Shown here: piece after piece, positions 25,603-33,857 of the stretch
How the letters are laid out: every line of letters starts with the position of its first letter
How positions within the stretch are numbered: the first letter of the stretch is position 1
DNA from: Acetobacteraceae bacterium AT-5844
Lineage (GTDB): Bacteria > Pseudomonadota > Alphaproteobacteria > Acetobacterales > Acetobacteraceae
Assembly: GCA_000245075.1 (NCBI GenBank)
Contig: JH599958.1
Coordinates: 126,339-190,338 of the forward strand
DNA length: 64,000 bases
Reading direction: 5' to 3'
Translations under genes and position numbers: made by a program
The notes under the pieces: model-generated
Database searches by the model: none
What the model was told of the DNA's origin: nothing
What the model saw: the letters and a program-made list of their open reading frames with translations, nothing else

Positions 25603-27674
25603 GCTCGCCCCAGCACCACCAGCCCGTCCGCCGCCCGCACCCCCTGCCCCGCCGGCAGCACGAAGAGCGGGTTGATCTCCGCCTCCAGCAGCCGCTCGCC
25701 CGCCGCACCGGCCATGGTGGCAAAGGCCATCACGGCATCGACCAGCGCCGGGATATCGGCCTCCGGCGCGCCCCGCCAGCCGCGCAGCAGGCGCGCGGCC
25801 TTCAGCTCATCCACCATGGATTCCGCATCGGCGCGCGAGATGGGCAGCAACCTCAGAGCCGTATCCTGGAACAATTCCGCCGCCACGCCACCCGCGCCCA
25901 GCAGGATCACCGGGCCGAGTTGCGGATCGCGATGAAAACCGAGGATCATCTCCACCCCGCCACGCACCCGCTCCTGCACCAGGAAGCCTTCGGGTTCCGC
26001 GGCCCCCGCTGCGCGCAGTGCCTCGAGCATGGAAGTGCAGGCCGCCGGTACTTCCTCCGGCGTGAGACCCACCCGCACGCCGCCAATGTCGCTCTTATGC
26101 GCGATGGCACGGGAAAGCACCTTCAACACCAGCTCGCCACCCAGGCGCTGCGCGGCGGCGCCCGCGGCCTGTGCGTCGGCCGCCGTTTCCTCCCGCGTCA
26201 CCGGCACGCCGAAGCGGGCGAAGAGCGCCTTGCTCTCCGCCTCGTTCAGATTGCCAGCGGGCAGGCTGGAGAGCAGCGTGGGATCGGGGCGGGTTGGCGC
26301 AGGGGCCGGCGGCAGCTTCCGGCTGCGCAGTGCGCGCAGCACGCTCGCGCAGCTTTCCGGCGTGGCGAAGGCGGGAATGCCCTTGCCGTTCAGCAGCCGC
26401 ACCAGATGCGGTGCGTGCGGGCTGACATAAGCGAGGATGGGCTTCTCGCTCCCCGCCTGGCAATCGAGGATGGCGCCCGCGACGATATCCGGCGTGGCCA
26501 GCGCGGAAGAACCGATGACGACGACCACGGCATCATAGCTCGGGCTTTCCAGCAGCGCGGTGATGGCGCCCCGGAAGAGGTCCGGCCGCAGCCCCGCCAG
26601 CGTGACATCCACCGGGTTGCGCCCGATCGATGCCTGGTCCTCGTTGAGCAGCGTGGCGAGGCGCTCGGTGGTCGGCGCATCCGGCACCGGCATCTCGATG
26701 CCGGCGAGGCCGCAATTATCGGCCAGCAGCGTGCCCGCGCCACCGGTGGAGGTCAGGATGGCGGCGCGGTCTCCCGCCATGCGGCGCCCGGCGGCGAGGG
26801 CTGCCGGAATGTCCAGCAGATCCGTGAAGGTTTCAGCGCGGATCACGCCATTTTGCCGGAACAGCGCGTCATACACGCGGTCCGCGCCCGCCAGCGCGCC
26901 GGTGTGCGAGGTGGCCGCGCGCGCGCCGGAATCAGAGCGCCCGACCTTGTAGACCACGATGGGCTTGCCCAGCTCCGCCGCCCGCCGCGCCGCGCGCTGG
27001 AAGACATCCGGCCGCCGCAGCCCTTCCATGTAGACGGCAATGACATCGGTCGCATCGTCCTCGACGAGATGCTCGATGAGATCGCCGCTGTCGAGGTCGG
27101 CCTCGTTGCCTGTGGAGACAAGCTTGGCGAAGCCGATGCCGCGATCCGCCGCGCGGGAAAGCAGCGAGCCGAGAATGCCGCCACTTTGCGACACCACGGA
27201 AATCCGCCCGGCTGGCAGGTTGCCCACCTCCAGCGCGCCCGTCGCCGAGAGCATGATGCGGTCGGTGAGGTTCACGAGGCCGATCGTGTTGGGGCCGAGC
27301 AGGCGCATGGTGCCGGCTGCTTCCTTCAGCGCCTGCTGCCGCCTCGCACCTTCCTCATTCGCTTCGCCATAGCCGCTGGCGAGCACGATGGCGGCCTGGC
27401 AGCCGCGCCGTGAAAGCTCCCGCACCGCGCCCTCCGCCCGCTCCGGGCCGAGCAGCACGATGGCGGCATCCGGCGCGCCCGGCAGCGCGGCCACATCGGG
27501 GAAGCAGGCCAGGCCGGCAATGCTCTCCGCGCGCGGGTTCACCGGCCAGATCTCGCCGCCAAAGCCGTATTTCTGCAGATAGCTGACAGGGCGGCCCGTC
27601 ATCTTGCCGGCATCGGCCGAGGCGCCGATGACGGCGATGCTGCGCGGCCGCAGCAGGGCGCTGATGGCGTTCAT
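25599..27674 (-). CDS. Acyl-CoA synthetase, NDP-forming (acetate-CoA ligase ADP-forming-like)
   Basis: Fused ADP-forming acyl-CoA synthetase of 691 residues. The order is a CoA-binding domain (1-130, RPRSIAVIGASADAGKMTG), ligase-CoA domains (about 150-450) and an ATP-grasp domain (about 470-690, ending EAEINPLFVLPAG). The phosphorylated histidine is H257 in TSHTGALAG. The enzyme makes acyl-CoA from acid, CoA and ATP, releasing ADP and phosphate. It is flanked without gaps by an enoyl-CoA isomerase-like gene and MmgE/PrpD, so it should activate the acid handled by this operon. Confidence 0.9.
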   Translation of the reverse strand: MNAISALLRPRSIAVIGASADAGKMTGRPVSYLQKYGFGGEIWPVNPRAESIAGLACFPDVAALPGAPDAAIVLLGPERAEGAVRELSRRGCQAAIVLASGYGEANEEGARRQQALKEAAGTMRLLGPNTIGLVNLTDRIMLSATGALEVGNLPAGRISVVSQSGGILGSLLSRAADRGIGFAKLVSTGNEADLDSGDLIEHLVEDDATDVIAVYMEGLRRPDVFQRAARRAAELGKPIVVYKVGRSDSGARAATSHTGALAGADRVYDALFRQNGVIRAETFTDLLDIPAALAAGRRMAGDRAAILTSTGGAGTLLADNCGLAGIEMPVPDAPTTERLATLLNEDQASIGRNPVDVTLAGLRPDLFRGAITALLESPSYDAVVVVIGSSALATPDIVAGAILDCQAGSEKPILAYVSPHAPHLVRLLNGKGIPAFATPESCASVLRALRSRKLPPAPAPTRPDPTLLSSLPAGNLNEAESKALFARFGVPVTREETAADAQAAGAAAQRLGGELVLKVLSRAIAHKSDIGGVRVGLTPEEVPAACTSMLEALRAAGAAEPEGFLVQERVRGGVEMILGFHRDPQLGPVILLGAGGVAAELFQDTALRLLPISRADAESMVDELKAARLLRGWRGAPEADIPALVDAVMAFATMAGAAGERLLEAEINPLFVLPAGQGVRAADGLVVLGRA

Positions 27675-28504
27675 GCCACGGCGCCCTTCTCCTTGGCCGC
27701 GCGGCGGCGGGCCACATCCTCCAGGAAGGAGGCGACGGATTCCTGATGCTCGCGCGAGCTGTAGCAGATGGCCTGCGCCTGGCTGCCCATGGAGAAGACC
27801 TGCTCGACGGAAAGTTCGAAGGTCTGGTCAAGGATGCTCTTGCTGAGCGCGAGCGCGGCCGGCGCGCCCTTGCCGAGTTCGGCCGCCCAGGCGCAGGCAT
27901 CGGCGACCAACGTCTCTCCGTCGGTCACGCGGTCGATCATGCCGAGGCGCAGCGCCTCCTCCGGCTCCACCGTGCGGCCCGTGAAAATCAGCTCCTTGGC
28001 CCGCGCGAGGCCGACGCGGCGGGGCAGGAAATACATGCCGCCGCCATCCGGGATGAGCCCACGCAGAATGTAGGACATGGCAAAGCGCGCGGCTTCCGAG
28101 GCGATGATGAAATCGCAGCAGAGCGCAACATCGCAGCCCAGCCCGGTAGCGGGGCCGTTCACCGCCGCGATGGTTGGCTTGGGCAGGGCGTGCAGCATGG
28201 AAATGGCATGATGCGTGCGCTGCTGCCGGCGCCAGCCATTCAGCGCCACCTCGCCCGGCGGCACGGAAAGGCGCGCCTGCATGGACTTCACATCGCCGCC
28301 CGAGCAAAAGCCCTTGCCCGCGCCGGTGATGACGAGCGCCTTGATGGCATCGGTGCGGGCCACATGGTCCAGCGCGGCCATGAGGTCGCCACGCATGGCA
28401 TCGTCGATGGCGTTGCGCGCGGCGGGTCGGTTCAGCGTCAGCACCGCGACGGGGCCTTCCATCCGCAACAGGATGGAATCGGTTTCAGCCTGGGCAGTGG
28501 TCAT
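27671..28504 (-). CDS. Enoyl-CoA hydratase/isomerase (PaaG-like active site)
   Basis: Crotonase-fold protein of 277 residues. The oxyanion blocks are CSGGDVKSM (about 67-75) and NGPATGLGCDVAL (116-128). At the second acid position the hydratase glutamate is replaced (FAMSYILRG), and an aspartate appears in GLIPDGGG (D153), the pattern of PaaG-type enoyl-CoA isomerases. I therefore favour an isomerase. It overlaps the acyl-CoA synthetase gene by four bases and follows the 2-hydroxyacid dehydrogenase gene by 13 bases, all on the leftward strand. Confidence 0.87.
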   Translation of the reverse strand: MTTAQAETDSILLRMEGPVAVLTLNRPAARNAIDDAMRGDLMAALDHVARTDAIKALVITGAGKGFCSGGDVKSMQARLSVPPGEVALNGWRRQQRTHHAISMLHALPKPTIAAVNGPATGLGCDVALCCDFIIASEAARFAMSYILRGLIPDGGGMYFLPRRVGLARAKELIFTGRTVEPEEALRLGMIDRVTDGETLVADACAWAAELGKGAPAALALSKSILDQTFELSVEQVFSMGSQAQAICYSSREHQESVASFLEDVARRRAAKEKGAVA

Positions 28505-28517
28505 GGGGCGATGGTCC

Positions 28518-29492
28518 TCAGAAGGCTTGGGCCACGGCGTTCATGGGCCGCGGCAAGGGCTGGCCGGCATTCCAGGCACGCAGGCATTCCACGGTGCCCT
28601 CGAAATACCGGCGGAAATTCTGCCGGGTGACGTAGCCGAGATGCGGCGTCAGGATGGTGGCCGGCGCCTCGCGGATGGGGTCGTCCACGGCCATCGGCTC
28701 GGGCTCGTGCGTGTCGATCGCGGCGCCGCCGAGGCGGCCGCTGCGCAGCGCGGCAATGAGCGCCGCCTGATCGACCAGCGGGCCGCGCGCGGTGTTCACC
28801 AGCAGCGCGCCAGGCTGCATCAGCGCGAGCTCGGCGGCGCCGATGATGCCACGCGTGGCCGGGCCGAGTCCGAGATGCAGCGTGACGATGTCGGCCGCTG
28901 CCAGCAGGGATTCCTTCGTCGCCAGGGTGGCGCCGGCGGCTGCTGCCTTTTCCTCCGTCATGTTCGGGCTCCAGGCCAGCAGCCGCATGCCGAAGGCGCG
29001 GCCGATGGCGGCAACACCCGCGCCGATGCGCCCCAGGCCGAGGATGCCCAGCGTGGCATCCTCCAGCCCAAGCCCCGCGCCGCTCTGCCACTGGCCTTTG
29101 CGAAGCCGCTGTTCCTGCCAGGGAATCTGCCGCGCGAGGCCAAGGATCAGCCCCCAGGTCAGCTCCACCGTGGGCGAGGCCAGGGAGGGCGTGCCGCACA
29201 CGGCTATGCCGCGCGCCACGCAGGCATCGAGGTCCAGCACGCGGTTCCGCTGCCCCGTGGTGACGATGAGCCGCAGCGCCGGAAGCCGCTCGATCAGCGA
29301 TGCTGGAAAGGCGGTGCGCTCGCGGATCAGCACCAGCGCATCGGCCTCCGCTGCCGCCTCCGCCAGCTCATCCGGCGAGAGGTGGCGGTGCAGGAAGGCA
29401 ACCGGCAGGCCGGACCAATCGGCGGAGGCCGCGGCGGCCTCGCCGAAATCGTCCAGCACCAGAATGCGGCGAAGCGGCAGGCGCTGGCTCAT
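28518..29492 (-). CDS. D-2-hydroxyacid dehydrogenase
   Basis: NAD(P)-dependent dehydrogenase of 324 residues. The nucleotide-binding motif is GILGLGRIGAG (about 149-159). Catalytic residues are R236 in NTARGPLVD, a glutamate in THEPEPM (near 263-265) and H284 in TPHLGYVT. It should interconvert a 2-keto acid and its D-hydroxy form. It overlaps the Bug gene by four bases. A homologue, also next to a Bug gene, lies at 59987, and the two share the GLGR core and HLGYVT end. Confidence 0.9.
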   Translation of the reverse strand: MSQRLPLRRILVLDDFGEAAAASADWSGLPVAFLHRHLSPDELAEAAAEADALVLIRERTAFPASLIERLPALRLIVTTGQRNRVLDLDACVARGIAVCGTPSLASPTVELTWGLILGLARQIPWQEQRLRKGQWQSGAGLGLEDATLGILGLGRIGAGVAAIGRAFGMRLLAWSPNMTEEKAAAAGATLATKESLLAAADIVTLHLGLGPATRGIIGAAELALMQPGALLVNTARGPLVDQAALIAALRSGRLGGAAIDTHEPEPMAVDDPIREAPATILTPHLGYVTRQNFRRYFEGTVECLRAWNAGQPLPRPMNAVAQAF

Positions 29493-30472
29493 TCAACGCG
29501 GATCCGCGCGCGGGTGACGACCTGCTGCCAGCGCTGGCGATCCTGCTCGATGAAGCGGCCATAATCGGCCGGGGTTGGGCTGGCCTCGATCTCCACGCCC
29601 TCTTCCGCCAGGCGCTGCTTCACCGCCGGGTCCGCGAGCGTGTCGTTCAGGGCGCGGTGCAGGACCGCCACGCGCTCCTGGGGCATGCCGGCGGGCCCTA
29701 GCAGGCCATACCAGGTGGAGGACAGCACGTCGGGGAAGCCCTGCTCGACCGTCGTCGGCACATCCGGCAGGAAATCGAGCCGGCGGGGCGCGGCGACAGC
29801 AACGGCGCGCAGGCCGCCGGAGGCGATGTGCGGGCGCAGCGGCGCCGCCGCATTGGTGAGAATGTTCACGCGCCCGGCAAGCACGTCGGTAATGGCCGGG
29901 CCGGTGCCGCGATAGGGAATGTGCTCCATCTCCGCACCGAAGACGAGCGAGAGCAGCGCGCCCAGCACATGCCCGGTGGTGCCCACGCCCGGGCTGGCAT
30001 AGGAGAGGGGTGGGTTGGCATTGCGCGCGAGGTCCCGCAGTTCCGGCATGGTGCGCGCCGCCACCTGAGGATTGACCGTAATGACATTGGGCGCGTTGCC
30101 GATGAAGCCGACCGGCGCGAAGTCCTTGATGATGTCGTAAGGCACTTTCGGCTGCACGAGACTGCTGATGAGAAAGCTGCCGCTGCCGCCAAGCAGGATC
30201 GTGTAGCCATCCTTGGGCGACTGGTAGACGGCCTCGCTGCCCAGTACGCCGCCCGCGCCGCCCCGGTTCTCGATGACGAAGGACTGGCCGAGACGCGCCG
30301 CGAGCCCATCCGCGATAACGCGCCCGACGATGTCGTTGCTGCCTCCGGGCGCGAAGGGAATGACAAGGCGCACAGGCCTGTCCGGGTACCTTTCTCCTTG
30401 GGCGAGCGCCGGGCGGCGTAACGCCGTGGCCAGGGCGGGTGCCAGGAACAGCGCGTCGCGGCGGTGCAGCAT
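29489..30472 (-). CDS. Bug/TctC-type substrate-binding protein
   Basis: Periplasmic Bug protein of 327 residues and first gene of the leftward operon. The signal peptide is MLHRRDALFLAPALATALRR, cut near PALAQGE. Motifs are PVRLVIPFAPGGSNDIVGRVIAD, VIENRGGAGGVLGSEAV, SYASPGVGTTGHV and HIPYRGTGPAITDVLAG. GGAGGAA precedes the ATG at 30472; a longer open frame upstream lacks a signal peptide. It directly overlaps a 2-hydroxyacid dehydrogenase gene and is divergent from a LysR gene, giving a coherent uptake and degradation unit for an organic acid. Confidence 0.92.
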   Translation of the reverse strand: MLHRRDALFLAPALATALRRPALAQGERYPDRPVRLVIPFAPGGSNDIVGRVIADGLAARLGQSFVIENRGGAGGVLGSEAVYQSPKDGYTILLGGSGSFLISSLVQPKVPYDIIKDFAPVGFIGNAPNVITVNPQVAARTMPELRDLARNANPPLSYASPGVGTTGHVLGALLSLVFGAEMEHIPYRGTGPAITDVLAGRVNILTNAAAPLRPHIASGGLRAVAVAAPRRLDFLPDVPTTVEQGFPDVLSSTWYGLLGPAGMPQERVAVLHRALNDTLADPAVKQRLAEEGVEIEASPTPADYGRFIEQDRQRWQQVVTRARIRVE

Positions 30473-30591
30473 GGAAGGTTCCTCCGGTCGATTATGCGGC
30501 CCGTCATGCGCGGGCCTTATCCGCCGATGCTTGAGCCGCCGGAGACCGTTGGAAAGTCCTATTTTTCCTTGTCCCACCCCAACCCTGGCTT

Positions 30592-31485
30592 ATGCTGCCC
30601 CGCATGCGCCATGGCCTGCCACCCCTGGACAGCCTCTGGGCCTTCCATCTCGTCGCCGAGACCGGAAGCCTCACCGCTGCCGCCGCCCTGCTCAATGTCA
30701 CCCAGCCCGCCATCAGCAAGCGGCTGCGGGAGCTGGAAGCGCTGGTGGATTGCGCGCTGGTCCGGCGCGGCGCCAACTCCCTCAGCCTGACGCCGGCGGG
30801 GGCACGCTATGCCGAGGAACTCCGCCAGGGCTTCGCACAGATCCAGGCGGCGACACGCAATCTCCAGACACCCGCGAATGCGCCGCTGCGGGTGCGCGCC
30901 TACACCACCTGGGCGCTGCGCTGGCTCATCCCGCGCCTCTCGCGCTTCAAGGCACTGCACCCCGCCATCGATGTGGAGGTCAGCACCTCCACGGCCGAGG
31001 TGGATCTGGCACGGGAGGGGGTGGACGCGGCCATTCGCAGCGGGCCGCGCGACATGCCGCCCGCACCCCATGCGCGGCGGCTGCAACCGGTGACCGTGGC
31101 GCCCTTCGCCGCGCCGCTGCTGGCCGATGGGCGGAATGTCGCCAGCCTGCTCGCCGGCAACCTGCTCGGCAGCCGCGTGCGCCCGCGGGATTGGCCCGCC
31201 TGGCTGCGGCATAATGGCCTTCCCCCACAGGCACCGACGCTGTTCTTCGAGAGCACCACCCTCGCCATCCAGGCAGCGGTGGAAGGGCTCGGCACCGTCA
31301 TCTGCACGCCGGGCTTCGTCGCGGAGGAAGTGCGGGCCGGGCGGTTGCGGGAAGTAGCGGGAGAGCGGCTTGTCACCCCGGACTGCTATTGGCTGATCCT
31401 GCCACAGGGCCATCTCAGCAGCCGGCTGCAAAGCTTCGTGGACTGGTTGATCGAAGAGGCCGGGCAGGAAGCCGGGGCGCGCTGA
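30592..31485 (+). CDS. LysR-family regulator (GcvA-like)
   Basis: Regulator of 297 residues. The helix-turn-helix is at about 12-70 (LDSLWAFHLVAETGSLTAAAALLNVTQPAISKRLRELE), followed by the DCALVRRGANSLSLTPAG segment. The effector domain has the GcvA-type TYTTWALRWLIPRL and FESTTLAIQAAVEGLGTVI patterns. ATGs at 30592 and 30604 are both possible and neither has a strong Shine-Dalgarno site. It is divergent from the Bug/hydroxyacid dehydrogenase/acyl-CoA synthetase operon, which it probably controls through the 119-bp gap. Confidence 0.88.
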   Translation: MLPRMRHGLPPLDSLWAFHLVAETGSLTAAAALLNVTQPAISKRLRELEALVDCALVRRGANSLSLTPAGARYAEELRQGFAQIQAATRNLQTPANAPLRVRAYTTWALRWLIPRLSRFKALHPAIDVEVSTSTAEVDLAREGVDAAIRSGPRDMPPAPHARRLQPVTVAPFAAPLLADGRNVASLLAGNLLGSRVRPRDWPAWLRHNGLPPQAPTLFFESTTLAIQAAVEGLGTVICTPGFVAEEVRAGRLREVAGERLVTPDCYWLILPQGHLSSRLQSFVDWLIEEAGQEAGAR

Positions 31486-31489
31486 GCGC

Positions 31490-32260
31490 CTAGTGCAACT
31501 GCCAGGCGACGGCGATCCGCGCAGCGGCGGCGAGGATGGCCGCGCCCAACTCTTCCTCCCTTGGTGCCATGGCCGCCTGGGGGCCCGTGCATTGCAGCAC
31601 CAGTCCCGGCTGGCCGCCCCCATCGGCGATGGCCGTGGCGATGCTGCCAATGCCTTCCAGATACTCCATCCGCCCGACGGCGAAGCCACGCCGCCGCGCC
31701 TCGGCGATCTCCCGCCGGATCGCCGCCTTATCGGTGGTGGTGGCACCCGTATAGGCGCGTAGCGGCATGGCCTGGAGCTGCGCCTCGGCATCTTCCTCGG
31801 ACAGGGCTGCCAGCCGGGCGCGCATCTGCGCCGGGGCATCCGCCGGGTAATGCTGGCCGATGGCGACGTTGATGACGAGCCCATGCCCGCCCTGCACCCG
31901 GTGGAGGCAGGAGAAGCTGCCATCCGCATTCACCCGGCTCAGCAGGCAGGGCAGCCCGATATCCTCGGCCAGCCGGGCCAGGATGTCCTGCACCACGCTG
32001 CCCCTGTCATGCCGCCTGATGGTCGCTGCGAGGTCGAGCAGAAGGGAGGGCGCGAGCCCGTAGCGCTGCCGCTCGGCATCGTAGGTAAGCCAGCCTTCCG
32101 CCAGGAGAGTGCGCAGGATCATCAGGCAGTGGCTCTTGGTGAGGGAAAGGCGCGCGGCAATGGCACTCAGGCTCATCCCCTGCCCGACTTCCGTGTCCAG
32201 AAGGCGGAGGATGGCAAGGCATTTGCTCACCGCTGGCACTGGCTTGAAGCTTGCGTCCAT
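31490..32260 (-). CDS. IclR-family transcriptional regulator
   Basis: Regulator of 256 residues. The winged helix spans about 5-70 (VPAVSKCLAILRLLDTEVG, SLSAIAARLSLTKSHCLMILRTLL). The effector domain follows, with GLPCLLSRVNADGSF and RRRGFAVGRMEYLEGIGSIATAI near 190-215. The ATG at 32260 follows a GTG at 32263 that would add one residue. It is divergent from an amidohydrolase gene, and a 16-bp perfect palindrome lies in the gap. Its stop is four bases from the convergent LysR gene. Confidence 0.88.
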   Translation of the reverse strand: MDASFKPVPAVSKCLAILRLLDTEVGQGMSLSAIAARLSLTKSHCLMILRTLLAEGWLTYDAERQRYGLAPSLLLDLAATIRRHDRGSVVQDILARLAEDIGLPCLLSRVNADGSFSCLHRVQGGHGLVINVAIGQHYPADAPAQMRARLAALSEEDAEAQLQAMPLRAYTGATTTDKAAIRREIAEARRRGFAVGRMEYLEGIGSIATAIADGGGQPGLVLQCTGPQAAMAPREEELGAAILAAAARIAVAWQLH

Positions 32261-32298
32261 CACGCGATCCCGGCACGCGCCGGCCCCTCACGCCGCCG

Positions 32299-32360
32299 TT
32301 GACAGCGTGACGCGCAGCGCGCCATCATCATTTCAAGAACGCTGTTCTCTATAGAGAACG
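32299..32360 (+). promoter_or_regulatory. Promoter with IclR-type palindromic operator
   Basis: TTGACA (32299-32304) and CATCAT (32323-32328) are spaced 18 bases. Just downstream lies the perfect palindrome GTTCTCTATAGAGAAC (32344-32359). It overlaps a smaller inverted repeat AGAAC-GCT-GTTCT (32336-32348), and AGAACGC occurs twice. The site would sit at or just after the transcription start of the amidohydrolase gene, where a repressor would block RNA polymerase. Confidence 0.7.
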
Positions 32361-32386
32361 CAACGCTTGCAGGCAAGAGGCTTTGG

Positions 32387-33781
32387 ATGCGGGTTCTGGT
32401 CAGGAATGGCCTTGTGCTTTCCATGGATAACACGATCGGCCAGATCCCCGGCGGCGATGTGCTGGTGGAGGGAGGCCGCATCCTGGAGGTCGGCCGGGGC
32501 CTCCCCGCCCAGGGCGCCGAGGTGCTGGAGGCCGAGGGCGGGCTGGTGCTGCCGGGGCTGGTGAATGCCCATCTCCACACCTGGCAGACCGCGCTGCGCG
32601 CCATCGGCGGCGATTGGAACAGCGCCGACTATTTCCGCAACATGCATGCCGTCCTTGGCCCCCGCTACAGGCCGGAGGATTTGCGGGTCGGCACGCTGGT
32701 CGGTGCGCTGGCGCAGCTGGAATCCGGCACCACCACCCTGTTCGACTGGTGCCACGGCAACGCGACGCCCGAGCACACGGATGCGGCGCTGGAAGGGCTG
32801 ATGGAAAGCGGTGTCCGCGCCGTGTTCGGCCATGGCACGGTGAAGCCCCAGCCACGGCCTGGCGAGCCGCATTTCTCCGAAGTGCCGCACCCCCGTGCGG
32901 AAATACGGCGCCTGTGCCGCACGCTGCCGGCCGGCGACGATGCGCGGGTGACGCTCGCCGCCTGCATCCTCGGGCCGGACTACGCCACGCTCGATGTCTG
33001 CCGGGCGGATTTCGCCCTGGCGCGTGAGTATGGGCTGCTTTCCTCCGCCCATGTCTGGGGCAATGCCAACCGGTTGAACCCGGATGGCTACCGCGCCCTG
33101 GCGGCGGAAGGGCTGCTGGGGCCGGACCACAATGTGGTGCATGGCAACTATATCGGCGATGAGGAGCTGCGCATCATCGTCGGCAGCGGTGCCTCCGTCA
33201 CCTCCACCGCGGCGGCCGAGCTGAAGAGCAATGCGCGGGAGCCGCTGAGCTGCCGCGTGGCCGCCCTCGGGGGGGCGCCCTCCATCGGGCCGGATACCGA
33301 GCTGCTGAACGGCGGCACCATGCTGGATTGCATGCGCTTCGCCATGCAGGCCCACCGCATCTTCAACAACCTCCACACCGTGGCGGCCATGGAGCGCGGC
33401 GGCGGCGTGAAGGCGAGCATGGAAGTGGCCACCAGTGGCTCGCCCATCCAGGTGGTTTCGCCCACCCATGAGGATGTGCTGCGCTGGGCCACCATCAACA
33501 ACGCCAAGGCCCTCGGGCTGGACCACCGGATCGGCTCCCTGGTGCCGGGCAAGCAGGCGGATCTCATCATCGTGGGGCGGGACAGCCTGGGCATGATCGG
33601 GGCGCGAAACCCCGTGCAGGCGCTTATCCAGTTCGCGCAGCCGGCGGATATCCGCGTGGTGATGGTGGGCGGCAGAATCCTGAAGCGGGAGGGCCGCATG
33701 CAGCATGGCGGCCTGCCCCGGCTGAAGGAGCGGTTTCTGGAATCCGGCGAGCGGCTGCTCGCGGGCACAGGGTTGGGCTGA
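32387..33781 (+). CDS. Amidohydrolase (TrzN/MtaD-like deaminase or chlorohydrolase family)
   Basis: Metal-dependent hydrolase of 464 residues. The first metal ligands are H62 and H64 in NAHLHTWQTAL. Other blocks are the barrel His in SSAHVWGNANR, NVVHGNYIGDEEL and GPDTELLNGG carrying the aspartate. The GSLVPGKQADLIIVGRD tail is the usual composite domain. The family deaminates or dechlorinates nitrogen heterocycles or hydrolyses related compounds; the substrate is unknown. AGAGG lies before the ATG. A divergent IclR regulator and a downstream ABC binding protein form a likely uptake and degradation unit. Confidence 0.87.
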   Translation: MRVLVRNGLVLSMDNTIGQIPGGDVLVEGGRILEVGRGLPAQGAEVLEAEGGLVLPGLVNAHLHTWQTALRAIGGDWNSADYFRNMHAVLGPRYRPEDLRVGTLVGALAQLESGTTTLFDWCHGNATPEHTDAALEGLMESGVRAVFGHGTVKPQPRPGEPHFSEVPHPRAEIRRLCRTLPAGDDARVTLAACILGPDYATLDVCRADFALAREYGLLSSAHVWGNANRLNPDGYRALAAEGLLGPDHNVVHGNYIGDEELRIIVGSGASVTSTAAAELKSNAREPLSCRVAALGGAPSIGPDTELLNGGTMLDCMRFAMQAHRIFNNLHTVAAMERGGGVKASMEVATSGSPIQVVSPTHEDVLRWATINNAKALGLDHRIGSLVPGKQADLIIVGRDSLGMIGARNPVQALIQFAQPADIRVVMVGGRILKREGRMQHGGLPRLKERFLESGERLLAGTGLG

Positions 33782-33857
33782 AGCACGACAGGCGCGGGCA
33801 ACGCGCCGGGGCGGAGGCAGGGCACGGCGACTGGTCAGACGCAGGAAGGATCTTCGC

